NCBI GenBank assembly: GCA_013214575.1
Contig: JABSSD010000178.1
Location: 1-38,263, forward strand
Source: Paracoccaceae bacterium
GTDB lineage: Bacteria; Pseudomonadota; Alphaproteobacteria; Rhodobacterales; Rhodobacteraceae
DNA length: 38,263 nucleotides
Direction of reading: 5' to 3'
Shown here in pieces: positions 8,309-16,018 of the stretch. Each line of letters starts with the position of its first letter. Position 1 is the stretch's first letter. The notes beneath the pieces were generated by a model that did no database searches, was not told the DNA's origin, and was given only the letters and a program-made list of their open reading frames with translations. A program made the translations under genes and the position numbers.

Positions 8309-10594
8309 ATGAGCCGCTTTGCTGCCCCCATCGCCGCACAGATCTGGGATATGAAATACCGCTTCAAGGAGGCCGATGGTACCCCCATTGATGCCACCGT
8401 CGAAGACAGCTGGCGCCGTATCGCCCGCGATCTGGCCAAGGTGGAGAAAGACCCAGCAGCTTGGGAAGAGACGTTCTACGCAGCCCTGGAAGATTTCAAA
8501 TATCTGCCTGCCGGCCGGATCACCGCCGGGGCGGGCACCGCGCGCAAGGTCACATTGTTCAACTGCTTTGTGATGGGCACCATCCCTGACAGCATGTCCG
8601 GTATTTTTGACATGCTGAAAGAGGCGGCGCTGACCATGCAGCAGGGCGGTGGCATTGGCTATGACTTCTCGACCGTGCGGCCACGTGGGGCCGATGTCAA
8701 AGGGGTGGCTGCGGATGCCTCGGGGCCGCTGTCGTTCATGGATGTCTGGGATTCAATGTGCCGCACCATCATGTCGGCCGGCTCGCGGCGCGGTGCGATG
8801 ATGGCGACCATGCGCTGCGATCACCCGGATATTAAGGAATTCATTGCCGCAAAATCCGATGCTGCCCGCCTGCGCATGTTCAACATGTCGGTGCTGATCA
8901 CCGATGACTTCATGGATGCGGTCAAGGCGGATGGCTCGTGGGAGCTGGTGTTTGATGGCAAGATCTATCACACCGTGCAGGCGCTGGATCTGTGGAACAC
9001 CATCATGCAGGCCACCTATGATTTTGCCGAGCCGGGGGTGATTTTCATCGACCGGATCAACACCGCCAACAACCTGAACTACATCGAGACGATCTCGGCC
9101 ACCAACCCCTGCGGTGAGCAGCCACTGCCGCCTTATGGCGCCTGCCTGCTGGGCTCGATCAATATGGCGCGTCTGGTGTCGCAGCCGTTTGAGGCGGGTG
9201 CGGCGATGGACGAAGCCGTGATGACCGATCTGGTCGCCACCGCGGTGCGGATGATGGATAATGTGGTGGATGTCTCGAATTTCCCATTGCCCGAACAACG
9301 GGCCGAGGCGCTGGCCAAGCGCCGTATCGGGCTGGGGGTCACCGGACTGGCCGATGCGCTGCTGATGGTTGGGCTGCGCTATGGCTCTGACGCCGCGGCG
9401 CGTCAGACCGAAGCCTGGCTGAAAGCGATCGCCCGCGCCGCCTATCTGGCCTCGGTGGATCTGGCTAAGGAAAAAGGCGCCTTCCCACTGTTTGACGCCG
9501 AGCCCTATCTGGCCTCTGGTACCATGATGGCGATGGACGACGACGTGCGCCAGGCGGTGCGCAGCCACGGTATCCGCAATGCGCTGCTGACCTCGATCGC
9601 GCCCACCGGCACCATTTCGCTGTACGCGGGCAATGTCAGTTCCGGCATCGAGCCGGTGTTCGCCTATGCCTATACCCGCAAGGTTCTGCAAAAGGACGGC
9701 AGCCGCAGCGAAGAGGAAGTGGTCGATTATGCGGTGCAGATGTGGCGCGACAAGTTTGGCGACAAAGCGCTGCCTGACTATTTCGTCAACGCGCAAACGC
9801 TGGCCCCCTCCGAACATGTGAAAATGCAGGCGGCGGCGCAGAAATGGGTCGACAGCTCGATCTCGAAGACCATCAACTGCCCCGAAGACATCAGCTTTGA
9901 TGACTTCAAGCAGGTCTATATGCTGGCCTGGGATCAGGGCTGCAAAGGCTGCACCACCTACCGTCCCAACGACGTCACCGGCTCGGTTCTGACGGTCAGC
10001 GAAAGCTCGGATCAGGCCCCCGGTGAAGCAGCGGATGCGCCGCAGGCCAGCAATGGCGCCGAGGTGGTCTATATGTCGGAACCGCTGGATCGGCCGCAGA
10101 GCCTGGAGGGGCATACCTACAAGCTGAAATGGCCCGACAGCGAACATGCGATTTATCTGACCATCAACGACATCATTCTGAACGGTCATCGTCGTCCATT
10201 TGAGGTCTTCATCAACTCCAAGAACATGGAGCATTACGCCTGGACGCTGGCGCTGACCCGGATGATTTCGGCAGTGTTCCGGCGCGGCGGTGATGTGTCC
10301 TTTGTGGTCGAGGAGCTGATGGCGGTGTTTGATCCGCGTGGCGGCGCCTGGGTGCAGGGCAAGTACATCCCCTCGATCCTGGCGGCGATTGGCGGCGTGA
10401 TCGAGACCCATATGATCCGGACTGGATTTATCGAGGGCGAAGGCATGGGGCTGAAAACGGATCCCACCGCCGAGGTGGTCAACCTGGGCGCGCCGCCGCG
10501 TGGCAAAGCCTGCCCCAGCTGTGGCCAGTACGGCCTGCAGATGGTTGAAGGCTGCATGACCTGTCGCAGCTGCGGGCACTCCAAATGCGGCTAG
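8309..10594 (+). CDS. nrdJ: adenosylcobalamin-dependent ribonucleotide reductase (class II)
   Basis: Reduces ribonucleotides to deoxyribonucleotides using a B12-derived thiyl radical, independent of oxygen. The 761 residues include FNCFVMGTIPDSMSGIF (first active-site Cys, near 85), GGGIGYDFSTVRPRGADV, the hallmark NPCGEQPLPPYGACLLGSIN (near 266), ALLTSIAPTGTISLYAGNVS, and the C-terminal region of class II enzymes. A TSCPD-type domain follows (LKWPDSEHAIYLTIND..), then a cysteine-rich tail CPSCGQYGLQ, CMTCRSCGHSKCG, likely the zinc/redox-relay end. It is the compact form; many Roseobacter relatives carry a larger form of about 1,200 residues. An AAAGGA site precedes ATG 8309. No convincing NrdR boxes or cobalamin riboswitch were seen in the 176-bp upstream gap. 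Confidence 0.93.
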   Translation: MSRFAAPIAAQIWDMKYRFKEADGTPIDATVEDSWRRIARDLAKVEKDPAAWEETFYAALEDFKYLPAGRITAGAGTARKVTLFNCFVMGTIPDSMSGIFDMLKEAALTMQQGGGIGYDFSTVRPRGADVKGVAADASGPLSFMDVWDSMCRTIMSAGSRRGAMMATMRCDHPDIKEFIAAKSDAARLRMFNMSVLITDDFMDAVKADGSWELVFDGKIYHTVQALDLWNTIMQATYDFAEPGVIFIDRINTANNLNYIETISATNPCGEQPLPPYGACLLGSINMARLVSQPFEAGAAMDEAVMTDLVATAVRMMDNVVDVSNFPLPEQRAEALAKRRIGLGVTGLADALLMVGLRYGSDAAARQTEAWLKAIARAAYLASVDLAKEKGAFPLFDAEPYLASGTMMAMDDDVRQAVRSHGIRNALLTSIAPTGTISLYAGNVSSGIEPVFAYAYTRKVLQKDGSRSEEEVVDYAVQMWRDKFGDKALPDYFVNAQTLAPSEHVKMQAAAQKWVDSSISKTINCPEDISFDDFKQVYMLAWDQGCKGCTTYRPNDVTGSVLTVSESSDQAPGEAADAPQASNGAEVVYMSEPLDRPQSLEGHTYKLKWPDSEHAIYLTINDIILNGHRRPFEVFINSKNMEHYAWTLALTRMISAVFRRGGDVSFVVEELMAVFDPRGGAWVQGKYIPSILAAIGGVIETHMIRTGFIEGEGMGLKTDPTAEVVNLGAPPRGKACPSCGQYGLQMVEGCMTCRSCGHSKCG

Positions 10595-10685
10595 GGCGGC
10601 GTTTGATACTGTTGTCACGCCATGCATAGTTTGTCCAAAACGGCGGTTTTACCGGTTTCCGACTAGGTATAGATTGTCCAATTTT

Positions 10686-10720
10686 CCAAAGGCCCTTGTG
10701 AATAGGGCCTTTGGGTTTTC
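10686..10720 (+). terminator. rho-independent terminator after nrdJ
   Basis: CCAAAGGCCC at 10686-10695 pairs perfectly with GGGCCTTTGG at 10705-10714 around a nine-base loop, followed by GTTTTCT. It lies 92 bp past the nrdJ stop. The minus strand has an A/T-rich flank (ATTTTCC upstream), so it may also work in reverse. Confidence 0.8.
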
Positions 10721-11040
10721 TGAAGTTGGTTTACCGTTCGGATCATCTCAGGTGTGATTTGAGCGAGGATGCCGTCACTCCGACCTAGATCATTCCGCCT
10801 GTCCAATAGGGAAGGGATGAAACATATGTATCCATATGTTCCTGTTGACGGCAAAAAATGTGCGGCTAGCCATGAAACTGGCGAATTGCGAGCTCATGGA
10901 TCACCGTCAGAAACTCATCGGCTCAGCAATGCTGTCATCTGACAACGAGCCGACATAGGCACAATTGGGCATTCATACGAAGATTAAGTTATCTCTGGTT
11001 TCACTTTGATCATTGTGAGCAGGCTTGCCTGGTGGCGCTT

Positions 11041-11072
11041 GGCCAGTCCTGGAGATGGCCAGTCCTGGAGAT
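11041..11072. repeat. 16-bp perfect tandem duplication
   Basis: GGCCAGTCCTGGAGAT occurs at 11041-11056 and again at 11057-11072, followed by the partial match GGCTGGG. It is in non-coding DNA and looks like a simple replication-slippage duplication. Confidence 0.9.
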
Positions 11073-11445
11073 GGCTGGGCTCATCCCCCGCATTGTCGGC
11101 TGAGAAACTTTTACCACATTAATGCCCAGTGCAGCATCCGACATGAAGGGCGGATTGCCGACAGTCGCTGCAATCTGCATTGATGACTGTTTTGTGCAGG
11201 AAACACTCGTTGCAATCGCCTCCGGCGAGTATGGGGGGATTACCCTGCGAAGAAGCGTTTCGACATTTGAGGGCTACGCACTTCTGGCCAATACTATGAC
11301 GCATGCCATGCATCCAAAATGGTGATGATCAGAATGTCTGTGTTGATGCAGACATGTGGTTTGAGATGATGACTATAGTGGTCATCAGCGGCACGGACCA
11401 ACTATCCTGTCTCGACAAGTCAAACAACTTGGCAATAGCTATTTT

Positions 11446-11471
11446 GCCCCCTGTTTTCGGGGGCCTTTTTT
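11446..11471 (+). terminator. rho-independent terminator with no identified upstream gene
   Basis: GCCCCC at 11446-11451 pairs with GGGGGC at 11459-11464 around a TGTTTTC loop, followed by CTTTTTTT. It is a textbook plus-strand terminator, 65 bp ahead of yaeQ. nrdJ already has its own terminator 750 bp earlier, so this one presumably ends a separate transcript from the 10.7-11.4 kb gap. Confidence 0.75.
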
Positions 11472-11535
11472 ATCTGCTTTCACAAAGTCACCAGACGCAT
11501 TAGTCATCCCTATCTTCGCAATTGTGGGAAAAATC

Positions 11536-12084
11536 ATGGCGCAAAAAGCCACCATTTATAAAGTTGAACTTTCCGTTTGTGATATGGATCGTCACTACTA
11601 TGAGACCCATAAACTGACCGTTGCCAAACATCCATCCGAGACGGATGAACGGCTGATGGTGCGTCTTCTCGCTTTTGCACTGAATGCCCATGAGCACTTG
11701 GAAATGACGAAGGGCCTTTCAGCGGATGACGAGCCAGACATTTGGCAGAAAAGCCTGAGTGGCGAGCTTGAGTTGTGGGTGGCATTGGGACTTCCGAGCG
11801 AGAAGATTGTTCGTAAATCCTGTGGCAAAGCCAGCGAGGTGATTGTCTATTGCTTCGGCGGCAGGACGGCTGAGATATGGTGGGAGAAGATCAAAAACAG
11901 CACCGCTCGGTTTGATAACCTTCAGGTGATCAATTTTTCAGAGACGGACACCCGCGAACTGGGAAACCTAGCAAGTCGCTCGATGAAGCTGCAGGTTAAT
12001 ATTCAGGACGGCGATGTGATGGTCAGTGTTGATGATAGCATCGTTTACGTGACCCCGGCCAAATGGAAAAATGCTGATCATTGA
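11536..12084 (+). CDS. yaeQ: YaeQ family protein
   Basis: A 182-residue protein matching YaeQ, a compact family with a PD-(D/E)XK nuclease-like fold. The E. coli member was linked to suppression of rfaH transcription-elongation defects; the biochemical role is unsettled. Matching segments are MAQKATIYKVELSVCDMDRH, TVAKHPSETDERLMVRLLAF, GLSADDEPDIWQ, LWVALGLPSEKIVRKSCGKA, GGRTAEIWWEKI and MKLQVNIQDGDVMVSVDD. ATG 11536 is chosen over an in-frame GTG at 11524 because MAQKATIYK aligns with the E. coli start. It stands alone, with a terminator upstream. Confidence 0.9.
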   Translation: MAQKATIYKVELSVCDMDRHYYETHKLTVAKHPSETDERLMVRLLAFALNAHEHLEMTKGLSADDEPDIWQKSLSGELELWVALGLPSEKIVRKSCGKASEVIVYCFGGRTAEIWWEKIKNSTARFDNLQVINFSETDTRELGNLASRSMKLQVNIQDGDVMVSVDDSIVYVTPAKWKNADH

Positions 12085-12673
12085 TCGTCGAGCTGCTCAC
12101 ATCGCGCATAAGAGCCCAGACTGTAGAATGCTGCGTCGTTGACCGATGTTTGCCGGATAGACGGACCGGACCAATCGACAGAGAAATAGTGGTTTGCGTT
12201 GGCACATCACTGCAAAGAAACCAAGCCCAGACGCTTCTCTCGTAGTACCAACACTAACGCTACTGTTTGCTGCGCAGGGCATCATTGGCAGCTTGAACGA
12301 GCCGCGCCGCAGCATTCGCAATGACGTCTGAACGTCGGTCGGGTTAGGGCTGTTCGCTACTTTTATGGGCGCGTGACGTGGCCCACTTGCTGCACCATGT
12401 ACATATCAACTCGAAGGGCGGTTTCGGCCATTCGCTGCGGTTTGCATGGATGTCGGCTATGCGCAGAAAATGACCTTTGCAAAGTTGAAGCCTCATGCGA
12501 TGCGAGAGTGCATGAACGGCCCACAGCGGCCATTGAACTACCTCAGACAGGCTGCGGTGCGGCTATCGTATTGCTGCCGTTCATGCAAACTTCTGTCACA
12601 CGTATCCACTTGCTTGTTGGTGATATTGTCCGGCTATTTGGCGCGAAGGATTTCCATCTGATTTCTTTCTCAA
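12085..12673. other. intergenic stretch with degenerate repeat-like sequence
   Basis: An open frame runs through 12373-12876 on the plus strand but overlaps the end of a well-supported minus-strand gene and shows no family motif. Segments such as GCCATTCGCTGCGGTTTGCA (about 12428-12447) resemble degenerate dispersed intergenic repeats that I recall from Roseobacter genomes. No terminator or RNA gene was recognised. Confidence 0.35.
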
Positions 12674-13927
12674 TTATGCTAAAAATGACGTCATTGCGTT
12701 CAAAAATCGGGATACTTCCTGTTCAGTATTATAATGGCAGAACGACACCCGGACACAGCTATCTTGCTTTAGTGGTGTTAGGATGTTGGCCGAATAATGG
12801 TCGGCTTTTCGTACATGGGTGCGTATTCCCTGTTCATTCATATAAGCAACGATATCTACTGCATTTCGCCCGTTAATCATAAAGGAAACCAGCCCCTCGC
12901 GATGTGGGTTGTCAATGCCGGCAAGCACTATGACATCCTTCATATCCGCCAATCCCTTAAGGTTGCCGGTGCCGTGTAGCATCGCGTTGGTCAGAGTCTC
13001 CTCGTGCGCTAGGATGGCTTGCCCCGCGGCCACAATTTTCGCCCGCGGATCGCTTTCTTCGGAAACCTCAGAACCCAGCCATTCGAAATAGCGGATTACC
13101 TCTGACAAAGTGGCATAAGCGCCGGTGTCACGGGTGCCCAGTTCCCACTGCTTCGCCGGACCATTCAGCAACATATTGTGTGGCACGTCTGTCAAGCGGT
13201 CGGAAATCCAACCAACACCATATCCATGGCGCGAAAACATCTTATATGGTGAAACCGCATAGCCATCGATATCGTAGCTGTCGATATCAAGGAGCCCGTG
13301 CGCAGCATGTTGGATGCCGTCGACAATGATAATGCAATCGGGTGACACGGCACGGATCACTTTGCTGATTTCACCAACATCATTTCCGATGCCCGTGACC
13401 GGAGAGGTGTGAAGTATCGTTGCTACGCGGGTGTCTTTGTTCACAACCTTTGCATAATTCTGCGCGGTGACATCACCCGTTTCATCATTGTGGACAACGG
13501 TGATCAATTCTTTCCCCGCGATCTCGGCCCAACGTATCGCAGCGCTGCGGGTGGCCGGATGTTCCACGGTCGAGCTAACAACATTGCCACCTGGCGCGGT
13601 CCCGAGACAAGCCGTGCTGATCATCCTGAACAGCACCTCAGTGCCGCTTTCACCAAAGAACACTTGCCCAGACGAGGCATTGAGGAACAGGTGCATATCC
13701 TTGCGGGCCTGATCAATAACCCGCACCAGTTCATGCGAGGCGGGGTTATCGCGGCCCTGATTATCGGGAATTGCGGCGTACTCCGCCGTGCGAGAAACAA
13801 CCGATTTCAAGGTAAGCGCGCCACCCGCATTTTCAAAGAAAATGCGCTCACCCTGAAACGGGCATGCATCAACATGGGCGAACCGTGCGCGGACTTCCTT
13901 TAGCAAGTTTTCGTTAGATCCCAGCAT
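12674..13927 (-). CDS. fold-type I PLP enzyme, aminotransferase class V (cysteine-desulfurase-like, no catalytic Cys)
   Basis: A 417-residue protein of the aminotransferase class V / SufS-like family. PLP-site residues are present: His123 in STVEHPATR (stacks on the cofactor), Asp203 in IIIVDGIQHAAHG (pyridine nitrogen) and Lys229 in VSPYKMFSRHG (Schiff base). The C-terminus has VRVSFCHYNTEQEVSRFLNA as in SufS. However, the active-site loop that reads RxGHHCA in SufS is VRKADHYSANI here, with Tyr378 where the sulfur-accepting Cys should be. A desulfurase role is therefore unlikely; a C-S or C-N lyase, epimerase or aminotransferase is more plausible. ATG 13927 is chosen because a GGAAG site lies just upstream, rather than an upstream start at 14044 that overlaps the divergent LysR gene. 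Confidence 0.8.
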   Translation of the reverse strand: MLGSNENLLKEVRARFAHVDACPFQGERIFFENAGGALTLKSVVSRTAEYAAIPDNQGRDNPASHELVRVIDQARKDMHLFLNASSGQVFFGESGTEVLFRMISTACLGTAPGGNVVSSTVEHPATRSAAIRWAEIAGKELITVVHNDETGDVTAQNYAKVVNKDTRVATILHTSPVTGIGNDVGEISKVIRAVSPDCIIIVDGIQHAAHGLLDIDSYDIDGYAVSPYKMFSRHGYGVGWISDRLTDVPHNMLLNGPAKQWELGTRDTGAYATLSEVIRYFEWLGSEVSEESDPRAKIVAAGQAILAHEETLTNAMLHGTGNLKGLADMKDVIVLAGIDNPHREGLVSFMINGRNAVDIVAYMNEQGIRTHVRKADHYSANILTPLKQDSCVRVSFCHYNTEQEVSRFLNAMTSFLA

Positions 13928-14020
13928 ATTACTTCCTTGAAGCGATTGGATTGAACACAATCCTAGCACTTGAGCTTCAATTCTTTTAGGATGTAATTGT
14001 TGCCATGCCCTAAAGGAAAG

Positions 14021-14896
14021 ATGTTGGATACCCGATTTCTCCAAAGCTTGATAACCGTAATTGAGCAGGGTTCAATCGCCGAGGCGGCCCGTTCGCTCAA
14101 TCTAACCCCCGCCGCCATTGGGCAAAGAATTAGGGCGTTGGAAGCTGATCTTAATACTGAACTTCTGATCAGAACTGGCCACAAGGCCAGACCAACAGAG
14201 GCCTGTATTCAACTTCTGCCTCAGATGCGAGAAATTATCCTGAAATGTCGGGATCTGGAGTTTGGATGGGATCCGAAGGGTTTATCTGGTGTTATACGCG
14301 TCGGGGCAATTTCGACGGCTCTGACAGGTTTGGTCTCTTCGGCAATCAGAGAGTTGAGGCACGGCTATCCTCAGATGCAAATCCACTTGTTCCCCGGAAC
14401 ATCAAAGGAGTTGCACAGGCAGGTCATAGACGGAGACTTGGATTTGGCAGTTATAGTGTCACCGCCGACGACAGAAAAATCACTGTTTACCGAAGCACTT
14501 TACCGCGAACCTTTGGTTTTAGTCACCCCAGATAGCCCCAGTATCGCGGCGGACATCATGCTGCGCACAGCGCCGTTCATCGCTTATGATCCTGCGTCCT
14601 GGGGAGGGCTGATAATTCAAAGATATCTTGACAGAATTGGCCTGAAACCGAATGTGATCAGTGTTCTCGACAGTCCGGAGGCCATTGCATTCCTTGTTGG
14701 CGAGGGCTTGGGCGTTTCCATCATGCCTGATTGGGGAGGGCTCAACACACAAGCAAGAAAACTCCGCCTGACCCCACTGCCTGATTTGGTGGAACAAAGA
14801 GTCATATCATCGATATACCGGCACGACTCCTCGCGGATTAAGAAAATAGAATTGTTCAACACAATGCTGAGACGCTTGCGAACGGGCGATGATTAG
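14021..14896 (+). CDS. LysR-family transcriptional regulator
   Basis: About 291 residues from ATG 14021. The N-terminal helix-turn-helix is standard: MLDTRFLQSLITVIEQGSIA, EAARSLNLTPAAIGQRIRAL, then LIRTGHKARPTEAC. The effector-binding domain follows (VIRVGAISTALTGLVSSAIR, DLDLAVIVSPP, FLVGEGLGVSIMPDWGG). Starts at TTG 13997 or TTG 14024 are possible; the AAGGAAAG at 14013-14020 is rather close to 14021 and fits 14024 equally well. It is divergent from the PLP enzyme with 93 bp between starts, the usual arrangement for a LysR protein controlling its neighbour, probably with a co-inducer related to that enzyme's substrate. Confidence 0.88.
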   Translation: MLDTRFLQSLITVIEQGSIAEAARSLNLTPAAIGQRIRALEADLNTELLIRTGHKARPTEACIQLLPQMREIILKCRDLEFGWDPKGLSGVIRVGAISTALTGLVSSAIRELRHGYPQMQIHLFPGTSKELHRQVIDGDLDLAVIVSPPTTEKSLFTEALYREPLVLVTPDSPSIAADIMLRTAPFIAYDPASWGGLIIQRYLDRIGLKPNVISVLDSPEAIAFLVGEGLGVSIMPDWGGLNTQARKLRLTPLPDLVEQRVISSIYRHDSSRIKKIELFNTMLRRLRTGDD

Positions 14897-15318
14897 AAGG
14901 ATGGATAATTAGACGCTCCAGCGACTGTCCATCACGGCTTGTTTTCTTGGCTTCAATGGGATGATCTCAAATATTCGCACCTGCAGCGAAAGACCACTGT
15001 CCGCCCTTCGTTTCGGATGCTGCACAGCGCACCAAAGTCTTAAAAGGGCTGGGAACTGCCGCTTGACGTCGCCCCCACCAACGGCAGCTAAGGGCCGAGC
15101 CTGTGTGAAAACTCGGTATTTCGAGAGGATATTCTCAGTCCGCCAATGGATCGGCACCTTCGGGAAGATGCTCTCCAGAGTAAAGGATGTTGGAATGATG
15201 TTCTCAGAGATCGCGGCCGAAGTGAGTTCTCACACAGCCCCGGCCGTTACCGGCAGCCTACCCCAAGAAATCGCTTGATTGCGTAACTACCTTCACGCCT
15301 TCATCGAAAGAAGAGCGA
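14897..15318. other. gene-free stretch with a MITE-like element
   Basis: No supported gene. Small open frames on both strands lack family motifs. The interval includes an inverted-repeat pair bounding 141 bp at 15099-15239, and a pair CTGCCG/CGGCAG (about 15056-15090) that can fold into a hairpin. Confidence 0.4.
15099..15239. mobile_element. 141-bp inverted-repeat-bounded element (possible MITE or IS remnant)
   Basis: GCCTGTGTGAAAACTC at 15099-15114 and GAGTTCTCACACAGCC at 15224-15239 are inverted copies matching at 14 of 16 positions. The interior has no complete gene. Termini of this form (CTGTGTGAAAACTC) resemble ends of known insertion sequences, so this could be a non-autonomous derivative or two ends left after loss of the transposase. 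No flanking target duplication was clear. Confidence 0.4.
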
Positions 15319-15320
15319 TC

Positions 15321-15811
15321 ACAGAGGTGGTCGCGGGACTTCGGACCAGTAGCTAAGGTGGATCACCTTGTGAGAGAGATGATCCGAAATGACCAAGAGA
15401 AAGACCCAGTCGTCCCGCTGCCCGGCAGTGGTTTGCAAGCAAACCATGAAAGGGGTGTGCGACGTCTTTTGCGTTTGGTTCCAATCTACCTGACGCCAAC
15501 ACCAGTAAAAAGGACCCCCAGCACAAGATTTACCGTTACCTTCTTCGGGGCCTGACGATTGACCGGCCCAATCAGGTTCTCCTCTCACGCATGTAAACAT
15601 GCGCTGCCAGGCCGTGCATGTATGGCAAGGGTCGCTGACCCGCTCTCATGATATAGAATACCGCAGAACGCGCCCATTTGCCCCATGGGATATTAACGCC
15701 GAAGGAGGCTTATGAGACCAGAAAGACACCCATGAGATTGGCCGCCTAAATGAAACCCGGATCCCCCTTAAGCAGGCTGCAAACGGGTCGAAAAAATAGG
15801 ACCACCTCTGT
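15321..15811 (+). mobile_element. internally deleted IS3-family element
   Basis: ACAGAGGTGGTC at 15321-15332 and its exact reverse complement GACCACCTCTGT at 15800-15811 bound 491 bp. Inside, HKIYRYLLRGLTIDRPNQV is encoded at about 15521-15577. This is the segment just before the catalytic W.DITY region of IS3-type OrfB. Near the right end, TRIPLKQAANGSKKIGPPLS (about 15746-15805) resembles the C-terminal tail of such OrfB proteins. Intact elements are about 1.2-1.5 kb, so most of orfA and the DDE core are gone. The element is dead unless helped in trans. Confidence 0.55.
15521..15577 (+). pseudogene. IS3-family OrfB fragment
   Basis: The run HKIYRYLLRGLTIDRPNQV matches the conserved stretch preceding the rve integrase core of IS3-type transposases (YLLRG..I.RPNQVW). 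The frame then leaves the family pattern at LLSRM, before the first catalytic Asp, and stops soon after. Too short to encode anything functional. Confidence 0.5.
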
Positions 15812-15948
15812 CATGTTCTTCATAAATAGGGCCAGTGTGGGATCCAGAAGTTGCCGGCGCAGATTTCTGCAGGGCGTCAGACCTCTGATCGGACCCAAAC
15901 CGCTTGATAAGCCGATCAACTGAGCGGCGCCTTTCAGGGCACCCAGAT

Positions 15949-15983
15949 AAAAAGCGCGGAGCTGTGAGGCTCCGTGCTTTTTT
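15949..15983. terminator. bidirectional terminator at the end of the chemotaxis receptor gene
   Basis: AGCGCGGAGC at 15953-15962 pairs with GCTCCGTGCT at 15969-15978 (one mismatch), followed by TTTTT on the plus strand. On the minus strand the stem is followed by TTTTTATC. It lies 36-66 bp beyond the stop of the minus-strand chemoreceptor gene and most likely ends that operon. Confidence 0.75.
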
Positions 15984-16018
15984 GGGTCCTTGAGGGGCGG
16001 TTGGTCGCGGCCTGTTGG

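Larger units (their letters stand above)
10721..11535. other. gene-poor stretch between nrdJ and yaeQ
   Basis: No supported protein gene was found. Short open frames of about 65 codons on both strands near 11119-11325 lack ribosome sites and recognisable motifs. The stretch holds a perfect 16-bp tandem duplication at 11041-11072 and a good plus-strand terminator at 11446-11471 that serves no identified gene, leaving room for a small RNA or short unannotated transcript. Confidence 0.5.

Noticed and set aside
8753-10627. Long minus-strand open frame (624 codons) opposite nrdJ
   Set aside because: Histidine- and glutamine-rich composition with no motif; antisense shadow of nrdJ.
11119-11325. 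Short overlapping open frames on both strands
   Set aside because: No ribosome site, no motif, and equal quality on both strands suggests chance.
12373-12876. Plus-strand open frame of 167 codons
   Set aside because: Overlaps the end of the PLP enzyme gene, lacks a ribosome site, and its Cys/His-rich translation has no motif.
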